From: Natrinema pellirubrum DSM 15624
Lineage (GTDB): Archaea > Halobacteriota > Halobacteria > Halobacteriales > Natrialbaceae
Direction of reading: 5' to 3'
Length of the DNA stretch: 64,000 nt
NCBI RefSeq assembly: GCF_000230735.2
Contig: NC_019962.1
Span: 2,356,001-2,420,000, forward strand
Shown here one piece after another: positions 24,575-32,420 of this stretch (position 1 is the stretch's first letter; each line of letters opens with the position of its first letter). Position numbers and translations under genes: made by a program. The notes under the pieces are model-generated. The model worked only from the letters and a program-made list of their open reading frames with translations, was not told the DNA's origin and ran no database searches.

Positions 24575-26029
24575 TTAGCTCCCGTTCGAGCCTTCGCTCC
24601 CGCCGCCCTCGACGCCCATCGCATCGAACAGCGTCCGTTTGACTGCTTCTTCGGTCAGCTCGAGCAGGGTATCCCGCGTGTCCTCCGAGATCTCGATCCC
24701 CGTGAAGATGCCAAGCGGGATCTCCGCGCTGGCTTGCGTCGAGTGGCCCGCGGTCTCGCCCATCTCGCCGTAGGCGTCCTCGAGTACCTTTCCGATGTTG
24801 ATGCGGATGTCCTTCGAGCGACCGGCGAGGAAGATCGTCTCGTCGGCGATCCCGAAGACCGCGGTCGTGGTCACGCCCTCGAGGTTCAGCAGGTGGCTGG
24901 CGGCCTGGGTCAGCGCCTCGCGATCGCGGACGATGCCGGCGTTGGAGATGAGGTGACTCCCCTGGACGTCGCGGTTGGTGATCGCCTCCGCGAGGACGTC
25001 TAAGGTTTCGGGCGACATCGACGGCGATTCGACCTGCTCTAGGGTGTCGTGGTTCGCGAAGGGGTAGAGATAGGCCGCGGCGGTCAGGTCGGCAGGGGTG
25101 GTGTCGCGTTTGAAATCCAGGGTCTCCGCGCGGATGCCGTAGAGCAAGGCGGTGGCGACCTCCTCGGAGACGTTCATGTCGAACTCCTGGATGTACTTCG
25201 TCATGATCGTCGACGTCGAGGACATGTTCGGCCGAATGTCGACGAACTCGGGTTCGGACTCGGATTCGGACTCGTTGTGGTCGATGACGATGTCGACGGG
25301 CAGTTCCATCTCGCCCGCGGTGCCGTGATCGACCAGAGCGACGGTGTCGTAGACCGATTGGTCCTCGATCTCGTCCCACTGGACCAGATCGATCCCCAGC
25401 AGGTTGACGAACGCGCGGTTCTCCTGGTGGCCCACGTCGCCCAGATAGATGATGTCGGACTCGACGCCGAGATGGTTGGCGATCGCCTGCAGGGCTGCCG
25501 CCGACGCGATCGAGTCCGGATCGGGGCTGTCCTGCGTGACGATCGCCAGCCGCGTCGCCGTCTCCTCGACGAGATCCGCCAGCTTGCCCGCGTTGTACTC
25601 GAGTTCGCCCGATTCCAGTGCCCGCAGGGCGGATTCGGCGATCACCGAGGAGGGGTTGATGACGATGTCGGCCCCGAGTTCGGAGAGTTCGTCGCCGGAG
25701 ACGGGGTCGCTCGCGCGTGCGACGACGAACTGACTGTCGTCGGCCGCGCGGATGTGTTCGACGGCGCGTTTGTTCGATTCGACGTCGGAGGCCAGAATGA
25801 GGACCACGTCTCGATCGGCCACCAGTTCCGCGGCCTCGGGCTCGCGGATGTCGGCCCGCCGGGCGTCTAAGTCCTGATCGCGCAGCGACTCGACGCGGCT
25901 CTCGTCGCGGTCGATGATCCGCACGTCCTTGCCCTGTTCGACGAGTTCCTCCGCCACGGCGTATCCCACGCTCCCGCAACCCAAGATAGCGTAATCGGAG
26001 ATGGACGAAATCGTAACCCCCGTACTCAT
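24575..26029 (-). CDS. TrkA-N and DHH phosphoesterase fusion protein
   Basis: A 484-residue cytosolic protein. The N-terminal Rossmann domain (YAILGCGSVGYAVAEELVEQG, about residues 12-32) matches TrkA-N/RCK nucleotide-binding domains. It is followed by a DHH/DHHA1 phosphoesterase module: VTQDSPDPDSIASAAALQ, a central VDHG and IDHN metal-binding motif, and a glycine-rich C-terminal DHHA1 region. Archaeal proteins of this layout may hydrolyse oligoribonucleotides or cyclic dinucleotides, with the Rossmann domain sensing a nucleotide; function is inferred. The start at 26029 begins just before the Rossmann domain; an upstream ATG exists at 26146 but would add unrelated sequence. Confidence 0.9.
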   Translation of the reverse strand: MSTGVTISSISDYAILGCGSVGYAVAEELVEQGKDVRIIDRDESRVESLRDQDLDARRADIREPEAAELVADRDVVLILASDVESNKRAVEHIRAADDSQFVVARASDPVSGDELSELGADIVINPSSVIAESALRALESGELEYNAGKLADLVEETATRLAIVTQDSPDPDSIASAAALQAIANHLGVESDIIYLGDVGHQENRAFVNLLGIDLVQWDEIEDQSVYDTVALVDHGTAGEMELPVDIVIDHNESESESEPEFVDIRPNMSSTSTIMTKYIQEFDMNVSEEVATALLYGIRAETLDFKRDTTPADLTAAAYLYPFANHDTLEQVESPSMSPETLDVLAEAITNRDVQGSHLISNAGIVRDREALTQAASHLLNLEGVTTTAVFGIADETIFLAGRSKDIRINIGKVLEDAYGEMGETAGHSTQASAEIPLGIFTGIEISEDTRDTLLELTEEAVKRTLFDAMGVEGGGSEGSNGS

Positions 26030-26187
26030 TGCCCGAGTGGTCGGACCCACCGCACTTAACCCTCCCGAAGAGTGGTACGTCCTGAGAGCCGACCTGCACG
26101 ACTCGAGGGACGTACGCTCGTGGATCACTGCCACAGCACCGACCAAGGGAAACGTATTTGAAGGACCGACGGAAATTCGGAGGTACA

Positions 26188-26261
26188 GGGCCGGTAGCTC
26201 AGTCCGGCAGAGCGTCTGACTCTTAATCAGACGGTCGCGTGTTCAAATCGCGCCCGGCCCG
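26188..26261 (+). tRNA. tRNA-Lys (CTT anticodon)
   Basis: A complete cloverleaf of 74 bases. Acceptor GGGCCGG pairs with CCGGCCC, the D-arm contains TAGCTCAGTCCGGCAGAGC, the anticodon stem TCTGA/TCAGA encloses CTCTTAA with anticodon CTT, and the T-loop contains GTTCAAATC. The 3' CCA is not encoded. Degenerate copies of its 3' end occur downstream, as is common where integrases have used a tRNA gene as an attachment site. Confidence 0.96.
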
Positions 26262-26304
26262 CTTCTCGCTGCGAGCAAAACCGCGAGCGACGAGCATCGG
26301 AACC

Positions 26305-26318
26305 GGCGCGATTTGAAC
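26305..26318 (-). repeat. Inverted partial copy of tRNA-Lys 3' end
   Basis: GGCGCGATTTGAAC is the reverse complement of GTTCAAATCGCGCC within the T-arm and acceptor of the tRNA-Lys gene 44 bases upstream. Confidence 0.6.
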
Positions 26319-26375
26319 GAGACGAGTCGCAGCCCGTGAGCGAGCGCAGCGAGCGAACTGGAACGTCTCGGCGTA

Positions 26376-26394
26376 GTTCATAATCGCGCCCGGC
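26376..26394 (+). repeat. Direct partial copy of tRNA-Lys 3' end
   Basis: GTTCATAATCGCGCCCGGC matches tRNA positions 26241-26258 (GTTCAAATCGCGCCCGGC) with one inserted base. It may be a decayed attachment site. No integrase gene lies between the copies. Confidence 0.6.
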
Positions 26395-26433
26395 GACAGC
26401 GATCCGAATCCGTGGACGCCGATCGAGCGGGAA

Positions 26434-26922
26434 TCACAACTCCGCGTAGACGGCCGGCTCGTCGCCGGAACGGAGTTCGTACACCTGCCACGTGCCGCGT
26501 TTCTCGCCGCCCATTCCCGGTGACCCCGACGGCATTCCTGGCAACGCGATCCCGGCGATCTCGGGTTCGTCCTCGAGCAGCGTGGCGACGGTCGCGGCCG
26601 GGACGTGGCCCTCGACGAGGTAGCCGTCCAGTTCCACCGTGTGACAGCTCCGAAGGTCGGCGTCGATCCCGCGGTCGTCTTTCACCGCCGTGAGATCGTC
26701 CGCGACGACGGTCTCGAGGTCGGTCTCGAGGGACGCGTCGAGATGCTCTCCGTACGAATCACAGCAGCGACAGTTCGGGCCCTTGTACATCGTCGCGGTG
26801 GTGGCCGGAATCGGTTCGTCCGGCGTCCGTTCACCGGCGCTGTCGGTGAGACACCCCGCGAGGGCGAGCCCGATCGTACTCGCACCGGCCGTCAGCAGCG
26901 TCCGTCTCGACGTGTGAGTCAC
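26434..26922 (-). CDS. DUF411 metal-binding lipoprotein
   Basis: A 162-residue exported protein starting at a GTG. An SRRTLLTAGAS Tat signal leads to a lipobox ending in LAGC (Cys about residue 23). The mature domain carries the DUF411 features: MYKGPNCRCCDSYGEHL with a C-x-C-C site near residue 51, SCHTVELDGYLVEGHVP, and GIALPGMPSGSPGM with Met residues. DUF411 proteins are linked to copper and other heavy-metal handling, probably as extracytoplasmic chaperones. It is convergent with tRNA-Lys and divergent from the MBL-fold gene. Confidence 0.9.
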   Translation of the reverse strand: MTHTSRRTLLTAGASTIGLALAGCLTDSAGERTPDEPIPATTATMYKGPNCRCCDSYGEHLDASLETDLETVVADDLTAVKDDRGIDADLRSCHTVELDGYLVEGHVPAATVATLLEDEPEIAGIALPGMPSGSPGMGGEKRGTWQVYELRSGDEPAVYAEL

Positions 26923-27024
26923 GGGTACTCGGACCGTCGCGCCGCGGGTTCGTTTCCGTGGTGGTCGTTCCAGACTGGTGGGAACCGGTCTATAAGACGG
27001 TCCGCACCGTACCCTCGAGCCACG

Positions 27025-27690
27025 ATGACCGTCACCTACGAGGGGCTCGACTTCGAGCGACTGGGCCACGCGAGCGTCCGCATCGAAACCGACGACGGGA
27101 CCGTGATCTACGTCGATCCGTGGGGCGAGATCCTCGCGGGCGAACCCGCGGACGGCGACGTGGTCTTTGTCACACACGACGACATGGACCACTACGATGC
27201 GGCCGCGATCGAGGCCGTCGCGGGGCCGGACGTGACCGTCGCGGCCTACGAGGCGATCGACACTAGTGCCCTCGCGTTCGACGTCATCGACCTGCCCTCC
27301 GAGGGCGAGGCGACCGTCGACGGGATCGACGTGCGGACGGTGCCGGCGTACAACGACCCCGCGGGCGACCACGTCGACGAGGACGGGGAGCCGTTCCACG
27401 CAGATGGGGAGGTGATCGGGGTGGTGCTTGCCCTCGAGGGGGCGACGGTGTTTTTCCCCTCGGACACGGACTTCCTGCCCCATCACGAGTCGGTTACGGC
27501 CGACGTGTTCGTCCCGCCGATCGGCGGGCATTTCACGATGGATCGCCACGAGGCCGCCGCCTTCGCCCGGAGCGTCGAGCCCGAGTTGGTCCTGCCCGAA
27601 CACTACGACACGTTCGACCCGATCGAGACCGATGCCGAGGCCTTCGCCGACGACCTCGAGGCCGACGGGATCCGGGTCGAACTGTTCTGA
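27025..27690 (+). CDS. Metallo-beta-lactamase-fold hydrolase (UlaG-like)
   Basis: A 221-residue MBL-fold protein. VTHDDMDHYD near residue 51 is a variant of the metal-binding HxHxDH motif, with Asp at positions usually held by His, a variation seen in the archaeal UlaG-like group. FFPSDTDFLP near residue 150 and PIGGHFTMDRHEAAAF near residue 178 match later ligand regions. Related proteins act on phosphodiesters or lactones; the substrate is unknown. The TATA region TCTATAAG near 26990 lies about 30 bases before the ATG, and the gene is convergent with the following gene. Confidence 0.85.
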   Translation: MTVTYEGLDFERLGHASVRIETDDGTVIYVDPWGEILAGEPADGDVVFVTHDDMDHYDAAAIEAVAGPDVTVAAYEAIDTSALAFDVIDLPSEGEATVDGIDVRTVPAYNDPAGDHVDEDGEPFHADGEVIGVVLALEGATVFFPSDTDFLPHHESVTADVFVPPIGGHFTMDRHEAAAFARSVEPELVLPEHYDTFDPIETDAEAFADDLEADGIRVELF

Positions 27691-27702
27691 TCGGCCGTCG
27701 TT

Positions 27703-28128
27703 TCACTCGGTCGCGTCGGACGGCTCCGGCTCAGGTTCGTCGGCCATCGCCCGGAGATGCTCGAGCAGGAGGCCGAACCCGTCCGGTTTGATCCAGGTGG
27801 TGACGGCACCCTCGTCCTCGAGTTCGGCGAGGAGTCGGTCCTCGTCGCGGACCGGCACCGAGAACTCGACGGGCTGGTCGAACCGATCGTCGTTGCCCTC
27901 GATCAGGCGCTGTGCCTCCGCGAGTTCCCGTCGGACGTACTCGTAGGCGTGCATCGATTCGGTGTCGTCGCCGACGACGAACCGGCGGGTTCGCCCGTCG
28001 TCCAGCCGGAGCCTGACGACGCCCGACTCGATACGGCCGTCCTCGAGGTACTCGGTCAGGACGTCTTCGAAGAAGTCGGTGGTCATTCGATCGCCGCGGG
28101 GTTTCGACCCGGAACTGTCAGACGTCAT
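27703..28128 (-). CDS. Hypothetical acidic protein
   Basis: Encodes 141 residues, acidic and soluble, with strands such as GRTRRFVVGDDTES and EFSVPVRDEDRLL and a helical C-terminus. It contains no membrane segment or Cys, and no family was recognised. A minus-strand TATA (TTTATAAGG, 28147-28155) lies about 20-27 bases before the ATG at 28128, supporting this start and a leaderless mRNA; a second ATG in frame at 28086 is possible. It faces away from the IS630 element and the respiratory operons. Confidence 0.75.
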   Translation of the reverse strand: MTSDSSGSKPRGDRMTTDFFEDVLTEYLEDGRIESGVVRLRLDDGRTRRFVVGDDTESMHAYEYVRRELAEAQRLIEGNDDRFDQPVEFSVPVRDEDRLLAELEDEGAVTTWIKPDGFGLLLEHLRAMADEPEPEPSDATE

Positions 28129-28340
28129 GGTCTCAACTATCTATTACCTTATAAATGGCTGTACCGACGAATCCTACGGGCTGGGAACCGAAATCGAACG
28201 CTACCGATCAAAATTGGGTTTAGAGGCCGTAAGGAGCAGATGTTTGCCGGGGGTTCGACATGCGTTCACGACTGAAAAAACCCGCTACGAACATCTTCCC
28301 GTGACCTCTCACGAACTCGAAACGTTGCTGCCGGGTTATA

Positions 28341-29395
28341 TAGTAGTCGTTAGAATTTTCAGCCCAGAGTGTGTACGCGTAGGCAATGGATCACCTCGAC
28401 GAGATCCCCGTCGAAGACCTCCAAGACGCGCTCGACAACGTCGAGGGGAACAAACCGACACAGCGGCTGTTAGCTGCGATTGCGTACAAAAACGGCGTTA
28501 CGCAAACTGAGCTTGCCGAGTGGTACGGTACCGGCCGTCGAACCATCTACAGCTGGCTGATGCGACTGGATACGGACGAACCGCTCGAGCAAGCTGTGGT
28601 TGATGCTAAGCGAACCGGGAGAAAGCGAAAGCTCTCGGATAGACAGCAAGAAGAGTTCGAGCAGACTGTGCACGAGCCACCGACCGAGGTCGGCTACGAC
28701 GCGCCGGCGTGGACGCCGGCGCTCGTCCAGCAGTTTCTCGAAGAAACCTACGGCGTCGAGTACTCCTATCCGAGTTGCCGGCGGTTGCTGAAAGAAGCGG
28801 GGCTCAGCTATCAGAAACCCCGCCGTTCAGCCGCTGAAGCCGATGAAGACGAGCAAGAAGAATTTCACGAGGAGTTCAAAAAAAGCGGCGGGAGATGGAC
28901 GCCACCGTAGTCTGTATCGATCAGACCAAGAAATCCGTCCAGGTCGAGCCGCGTGCCGCGTGGTTTCCGCGCGGCACGCGCCCAAGCGTCGACCTCTCCG
29001 GACAGCGCGACTGGACGTGTCTGTTGGGCGCGATCACCGAGGACGGTGATCGCTTCTTCTCCCGGTTCGAAGAGTACGTCACCGCCGACCACGCGAAACA
29101 TTTCATCTTAGCATTATGTGAAGAGTTCGAGGATGACTTGCTCGTGGTGCTGGATGGTGCGCCGTACTTCCAGGCGTCGGCCGTCACGGACCTGGCGGCC
29201 CGTGACGACCTCGCCTTCGTGACGCTGCCAGCGTATTCGCCGGAGCTCAACCCGGTCGAAGAATGCTGGCGACAGCTACAACAGGCACTCAGCAACCGAT
29301 TCTTCGACTCACTCAACGAGTTAACAACGGCGATCGACACCGCTCTCGACCAACTCTCTGTTCCAAAAGTGAGCAATTATTTCTAACGCCTACTA
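28341..29395 (+). mobile_element. IS630-type insertion sequence
   Basis: A 1055-base element bounded by 15-base terminal inverted repeats: TAGTAGTCGTTAGAA at 28341-28355 and TTCTAACGCCTACTA at 29381-29395, with one mismatch. TA dinucleotides flank both ends (28339-28340 and 29396-29397), the target duplication typical of IS630/Tc1 elements. It carries one two-frame transposase. It stands 40 bases before the start of the CuA/cytochrome d1 gene, within what was probably that operon's promoter. Confidence 0.92.
28386..29386 (+). CDS. IS630 transposase (two frames, possible -1 frameshift)
   Basis: Two overlapping frames, 28386-28910 and 28895-29386. The first (174 residues) has the HTH region GVTQTELAEWYGTGRRTIYSWL; the second (163 residues) has the DDE core: VVCIDQTKK, LVVLDGAPYF and the LNPVEECW ending. 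A run of seven A at 28878-28884 would let ribosomes slip -1 (AAA AAA AGC read onward as AAG CGG), joining the frames into a protein of about 333 residues, the usual IS630 length. Programmed slippage and ordinary decay cannot be separated from sequence alone. The catalytic residues appear intact. Confidence 0.85.
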
Positions 29396-29436
29396 TAGGT
29401 GTGGGTTCCAGACGTTCGACCGGAGAGGTGCCCAGT

Positions 29437-31251
29437 ATGTCACGATCCGAGTCACCGGCGGAGTCGGTTGCGGAACACGAGGAACGAATCAAGCGCCACT
29501 TGAGCGCTTCGAGGGAGATCGCGGAGACCCTGGAGTTCGATGACGACCTCAGTTTCGAAATGGGGTTGCCCAGTCCGGGCCGCCGGACGTTCATCAAGAC
29601 CAGCGGCGTCGTCGCTGCGTCGGCTGCGCTGGCGGGCTGTGCCGGCGACGATGACGACGAGGACGACGACGAAAACGACGAGGAGGCGCCGTCGGCCGAG
29701 CGGAGCGAAACCGTCCAGTTGGCCGCCAAGCAATACGAGTTCGACCCCCAGGAGATTCGGGTCCCGCCGAACACGGAACTCACGATCGAGTTCACGCAGT
29801 CGACCTTCGAGGAGAACGAGGACTTCGCGATGCACACGTTCTACCTCGAGGACCCGTACGATGTCGGGCCCGTCGAACTCCCCGAGAACACGAACGACGA
29901 CGTCATCGATTCGGTCACGTTCGTCACCGACGAGGAGGGGACGTTCCAGTTCGAGTGTAACGTCTACTGCGGCGACGGGCACGCCCAGATGAACGGCCAA
30001 CTGTACGTCGTTCCGGAGGGCGAGTCCGTCGACAAGGTTGACTTCACCGACATGGAGACGCTGAAGGAGCGCCACGAGGTCCTCAAAGAGGAGAGCGAAC
30101 TGGCTCAAGAGCCGAGCCACGACCTCGACCTGCGCGATATCATGGTCGTCACCGAGCGCAACAACGCCTCGGTCGCGATGATCGACACGGTCAACGACGA
30201 GTTCATGGAGCGGGTCGAGAACGTCGGGAAGGCGATTCACGTCCACGACTTCCATCCCGACCTGCCGGAGCAAACGCGCGAGGGCGCGTACGTCTACACC
30301 CAGTCCCGACAGGGCGAGATGTACAAGATCGACCTGTTCGACTTCGAGCGGGTCGCCGTCGCCGACGCCGGGACGGACGCCCGTGACATCGCCGTCTCCC
30401 GGGACGGGGACTATGTGATCGGCGGGTTCTACAACCCGAACCATCTGGTCATCTGCGACGCCGAGACGATGGAGCCGATCAAGCGGATCCCGACCCACAC
30501 CGTCAACCCGGACGGCGAGAGCCTGGGGAGCCGCGTCTGCTCGCTGTACGACGTCCCCGAGGAGGGACTCTTCCTCGCGGGACTGAAAGAGGGCGGCGAG
30601 GTGTGGCTCATCGACTACACGCAGGACGACTTCCCGGTCGTCGCGACCATCGAGTGCGGCCGCACCCTCCACGACGGCTTCTTCACGGAGGACGGCCGCT
30701 ACTTCATGATCGCCTCGCAGACGGACAACCAGATGGACATCATCGACACCCACGAGCGGCGCCACGTCGCCGCGATTCCGATGGACGGGGTGCCACACCC
30801 CGGACCGGGCGCGCTGTACCCCGACGAAGACCTCGCCTTTACCACCCACGCCGGCGCGCCGAGCGTCGGCGTCTGGAACACCGAAACCTGGGAGGCCGAG
30901 AAGATGATTGACGTCAGGGGCTCGGGGCTGTTCATCCGGAAACACGAGAACAGCGACTACGTCTGGGCCGACGTCATCCTCACCGACACCGAGGACGACG
31001 CCTACGTCTACACCATCGATCCCGAGACCCTCGAGGTCGATCAGGAGATCGACTGTAGCCAGTGGGGCGCCGCGGCCGCGATCCACCCCGAGTTCAGCCG
31101 CGACGGCGAGAAGGTCTACATTAGCGTCTGGCAGGGCGAGAACGAATCGATCCTCGTGTTCGATCCGAACACGGGCGAGATGCTGACCCAGATCGAGGAC
31201 CTGCTGGCACCGACCGGCAAGTTCCTCGGCGTCCGCGCGGAGGGGCACTGA
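29437..31251 (+). CDS. CuA-type cupredoxin fused to cytochrome d1-like propeller
   Basis: A 604-residue exported protein. A Tat motif GRRTFIKTSG (RR at 49-50) and lipobox ending in LAGC (Cys68) predict lipid anchoring outside the membrane; the 48-residue N-region is unusually long and an ATG at 29560 is an alternative start. Residues about 90-195 form a cupredoxin with CNVYCGDGHAQM (Cys174, Cys178, His182, Met185) and upstream His133, the exact CuA spacing of cytochrome oxidase subunit II. Residues about 230-604 resemble the heme d1 domain of NirS, retaining His268 (AIHV), His412 (LHDGFF) and His454 (PHPGPGA), the heme-ligand and active-site positions. A nitrite-reductase-like role with CuA as electron entry is inferred. 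An IS element occupies its promoter region. Confidence 0.85.
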   Translation: MSRSESPAESVAEHEERIKRHLSASREIAETLEFDDDLSFEMGLPSPGRRTFIKTSGVVAASAALAGCAGDDDDEDDDENDEEAPSAERSETVQLAAKQYEFDPQEIRVPPNTELTIEFTQSTFEENEDFAMHTFYLEDPYDVGPVELPENTNDDVIDSVTFVTDEEGTFQFECNVYCGDGHAQMNGQLYVVPEGESVDKVDFTDMETLKERHEVLKEESELAQEPSHDLDLRDIMVVTERNNASVAMIDTVNDEFMERVENVGKAIHVHDFHPDLPEQTREGAYVYTQSRQGEMYKIDLFDFERVAVADAGTDARDIAVSRDGDYVIGGFYNPNHLVICDAETMEPIKRIPTHTVNPDGESLGSRVCSLYDVPEEGLFLAGLKEGGEVWLIDYTQDDFPVVATIECGRTLHDGFFTEDGRYFMIASQTDNQMDIIDTHERRHVAAIPMDGVPHPGPGALYPDEDLAFTTHAGAPSVGVWNTETWEAEKMIDVRGSGLFIRKHENSDYVWADVILTDTEDDAYVYTIDPETLEVDQEIDCSQWGAAAAIHPEFSRDGEKVYISVWQGENESILVFDPNTGEMLTQIEDLLAPTGKFLGVRAEGH

Positions 31252-31277
31252 CCGCGATCGACCGTTCCCACAGGCAC

Positions 31278-32420
31278 ATGTCCGATACCAGTAACGCGAC
31301 CCCGCGAACGCGGACGGACCGACGACCGGCGGGACCGCTCGCACTCGTCAAGCACCTCCGCGGGGAGGGGCTGACGGTGATCGACGCGGCCACCCACGAG
31401 CCGCTCGGCCGGATCGGCGACGGCCGCCAGCCACACGCGCTGGCCGTCCGTCCCGGCGGCCGCTGGGCGTACGTCCCCTACATGGGGTCGAACGCGCTCG
31501 AGATCCTCGATTGCTGGACGCTGTCCGTCGTGGATCGCGTCGACGAGGTCGGGACTGCGCCCGTGGGAGCGGTGCTGAGCCGGACGGGACGGTACCTGTT
31601 CGTCAGTACCTACGGCGGCCTCCCGGACGACGACCGCCCGGGACTGGCCGTCTTTCGGACGGCCGGCGAGCGGATCGAACCGGTCGCCGAACTCCCGATC
31701 GGGAAGGCGGCCGGGCTCGCCGTCGACGCCGGCAACGACGTGTGGGTCGCGCTGCGAGACGACGACGAATTGCTCCGGATCGGCGCAACGCCCCCGTTCG
31801 ACGTCCTGGATCGGTTCGCGGTCGGTGCCGGGCCACAGGACCTGGCCCACGAACCGACCCGGGGATTGCTGGGCGTGAACAACGCCGATGGGGACAGCGT
31901 GACCGTCGTCGACACGCTCGAGGCGACGGTCCTCGGGACGGTCCCGGCCCCGAACCCGAGGGGCGGGACCGCCGTCCCGGGACGTGATCGGTGGGTCATC
32001 GGAGACACGGAGGACGACGGCCTCACGGTCGTCGACCTCGAGTCGGTCCGCCGCGGCGAGACCGATGCGACAGCCACGGATCGCGTCTCGCTGGGGACGC
32101 CCACGGCCTTTCCCGACGTTACCCCCGATGGGTCCTTGCTCGCCGTCGACGCGTACGACGACGACCGCGTCGCGTTCCTCGACCCCGCGAGCCTGGACGT
32201 CGTCGCGCGCGTCGAGACCGGATCGACGCCGCGTCACCCGCGGTTCAGCGCGGACGGCCGGGTCTGTTACGTCCCCAGCGTCGACGCCGACACCGTGACC
32301 GTCGTCGACGTCGACGGCGTTCGAGCCGGCGACCCCGACCCGATCGCGGCGACCATCGACGTGCCCGACGGGGCGGCCCCTGCGGGCTGTTTTCGTACCG
32401 ATAGAGGGAGATACTCATGA
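31278..32420 (+). CDS. YVTN/cytochrome d1-like beta-propeller protein 1 (NirF-like)
   Basis: A 380-residue protein built of repeated propeller blades (for example AVRPGGRWAYVPYMGSNALE and VTPDGSLLAVDAYDDDR). It has no signal peptide, so it is probably cytosolic. It belongs to the same broad family as NirF, a propeller enzyme of heme d1 synthesis, and NirN. It is clearly paralogous to the next gene product, sharing blade order and the PVGxxLxxxGxxLFV segment. It lies 26 bases after the d1-like gene and its stop overlaps the next start by four bases. A role in making or inserting heme d1 is inferred from context. Confidence 0.78.
   Translation: MSDTSNATPRTRTDRRPAGPLALVKHLRGEGLTVIDAATHEPLGRIGDGRQPHALAVRPGGRWAYVPYMGSNALEILDCWTLSVVDRVDEVGTAPVGAVLSRTGRYLFVSTYGGLPDDDRPGLAVFRTAGERIEPVAELPIGKAAGLAVDAGNDVWVALRDDDELLRIGATPPFDVLDRFAVGAGPQDLAHEPTRGLLGVNNADGDSVTVVDTLEATVLGTVPAPNPRGGTAVPGRDRWVIGDTEDDGLTVVDLESVRRGETDATATDRVSLGTPTAFPDVTPDGSLLAVDAYDDDRVAFLDPASLDVVARVETGSTPRHPRFSADGRVCYVPSVDADTVTVVDVDGVRAGDPDPIAATIDVPDGAAPAGCFRTDRGRYS

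Noticed and set aside
26434-27603. DUF411 gene extended to a 389-residue protein
   Set aside because: The upstream part is antisense to the MBL-fold gene and precedes a clear Tat/lipobox signal beginning at 26922.
28310-28330. CGAAC and GTTGC near the left IS end as a possible NarO-type site
   Set aside because: The spacing is seven bases, not four, and one half site has a mismatch; too weak to list as an operator.
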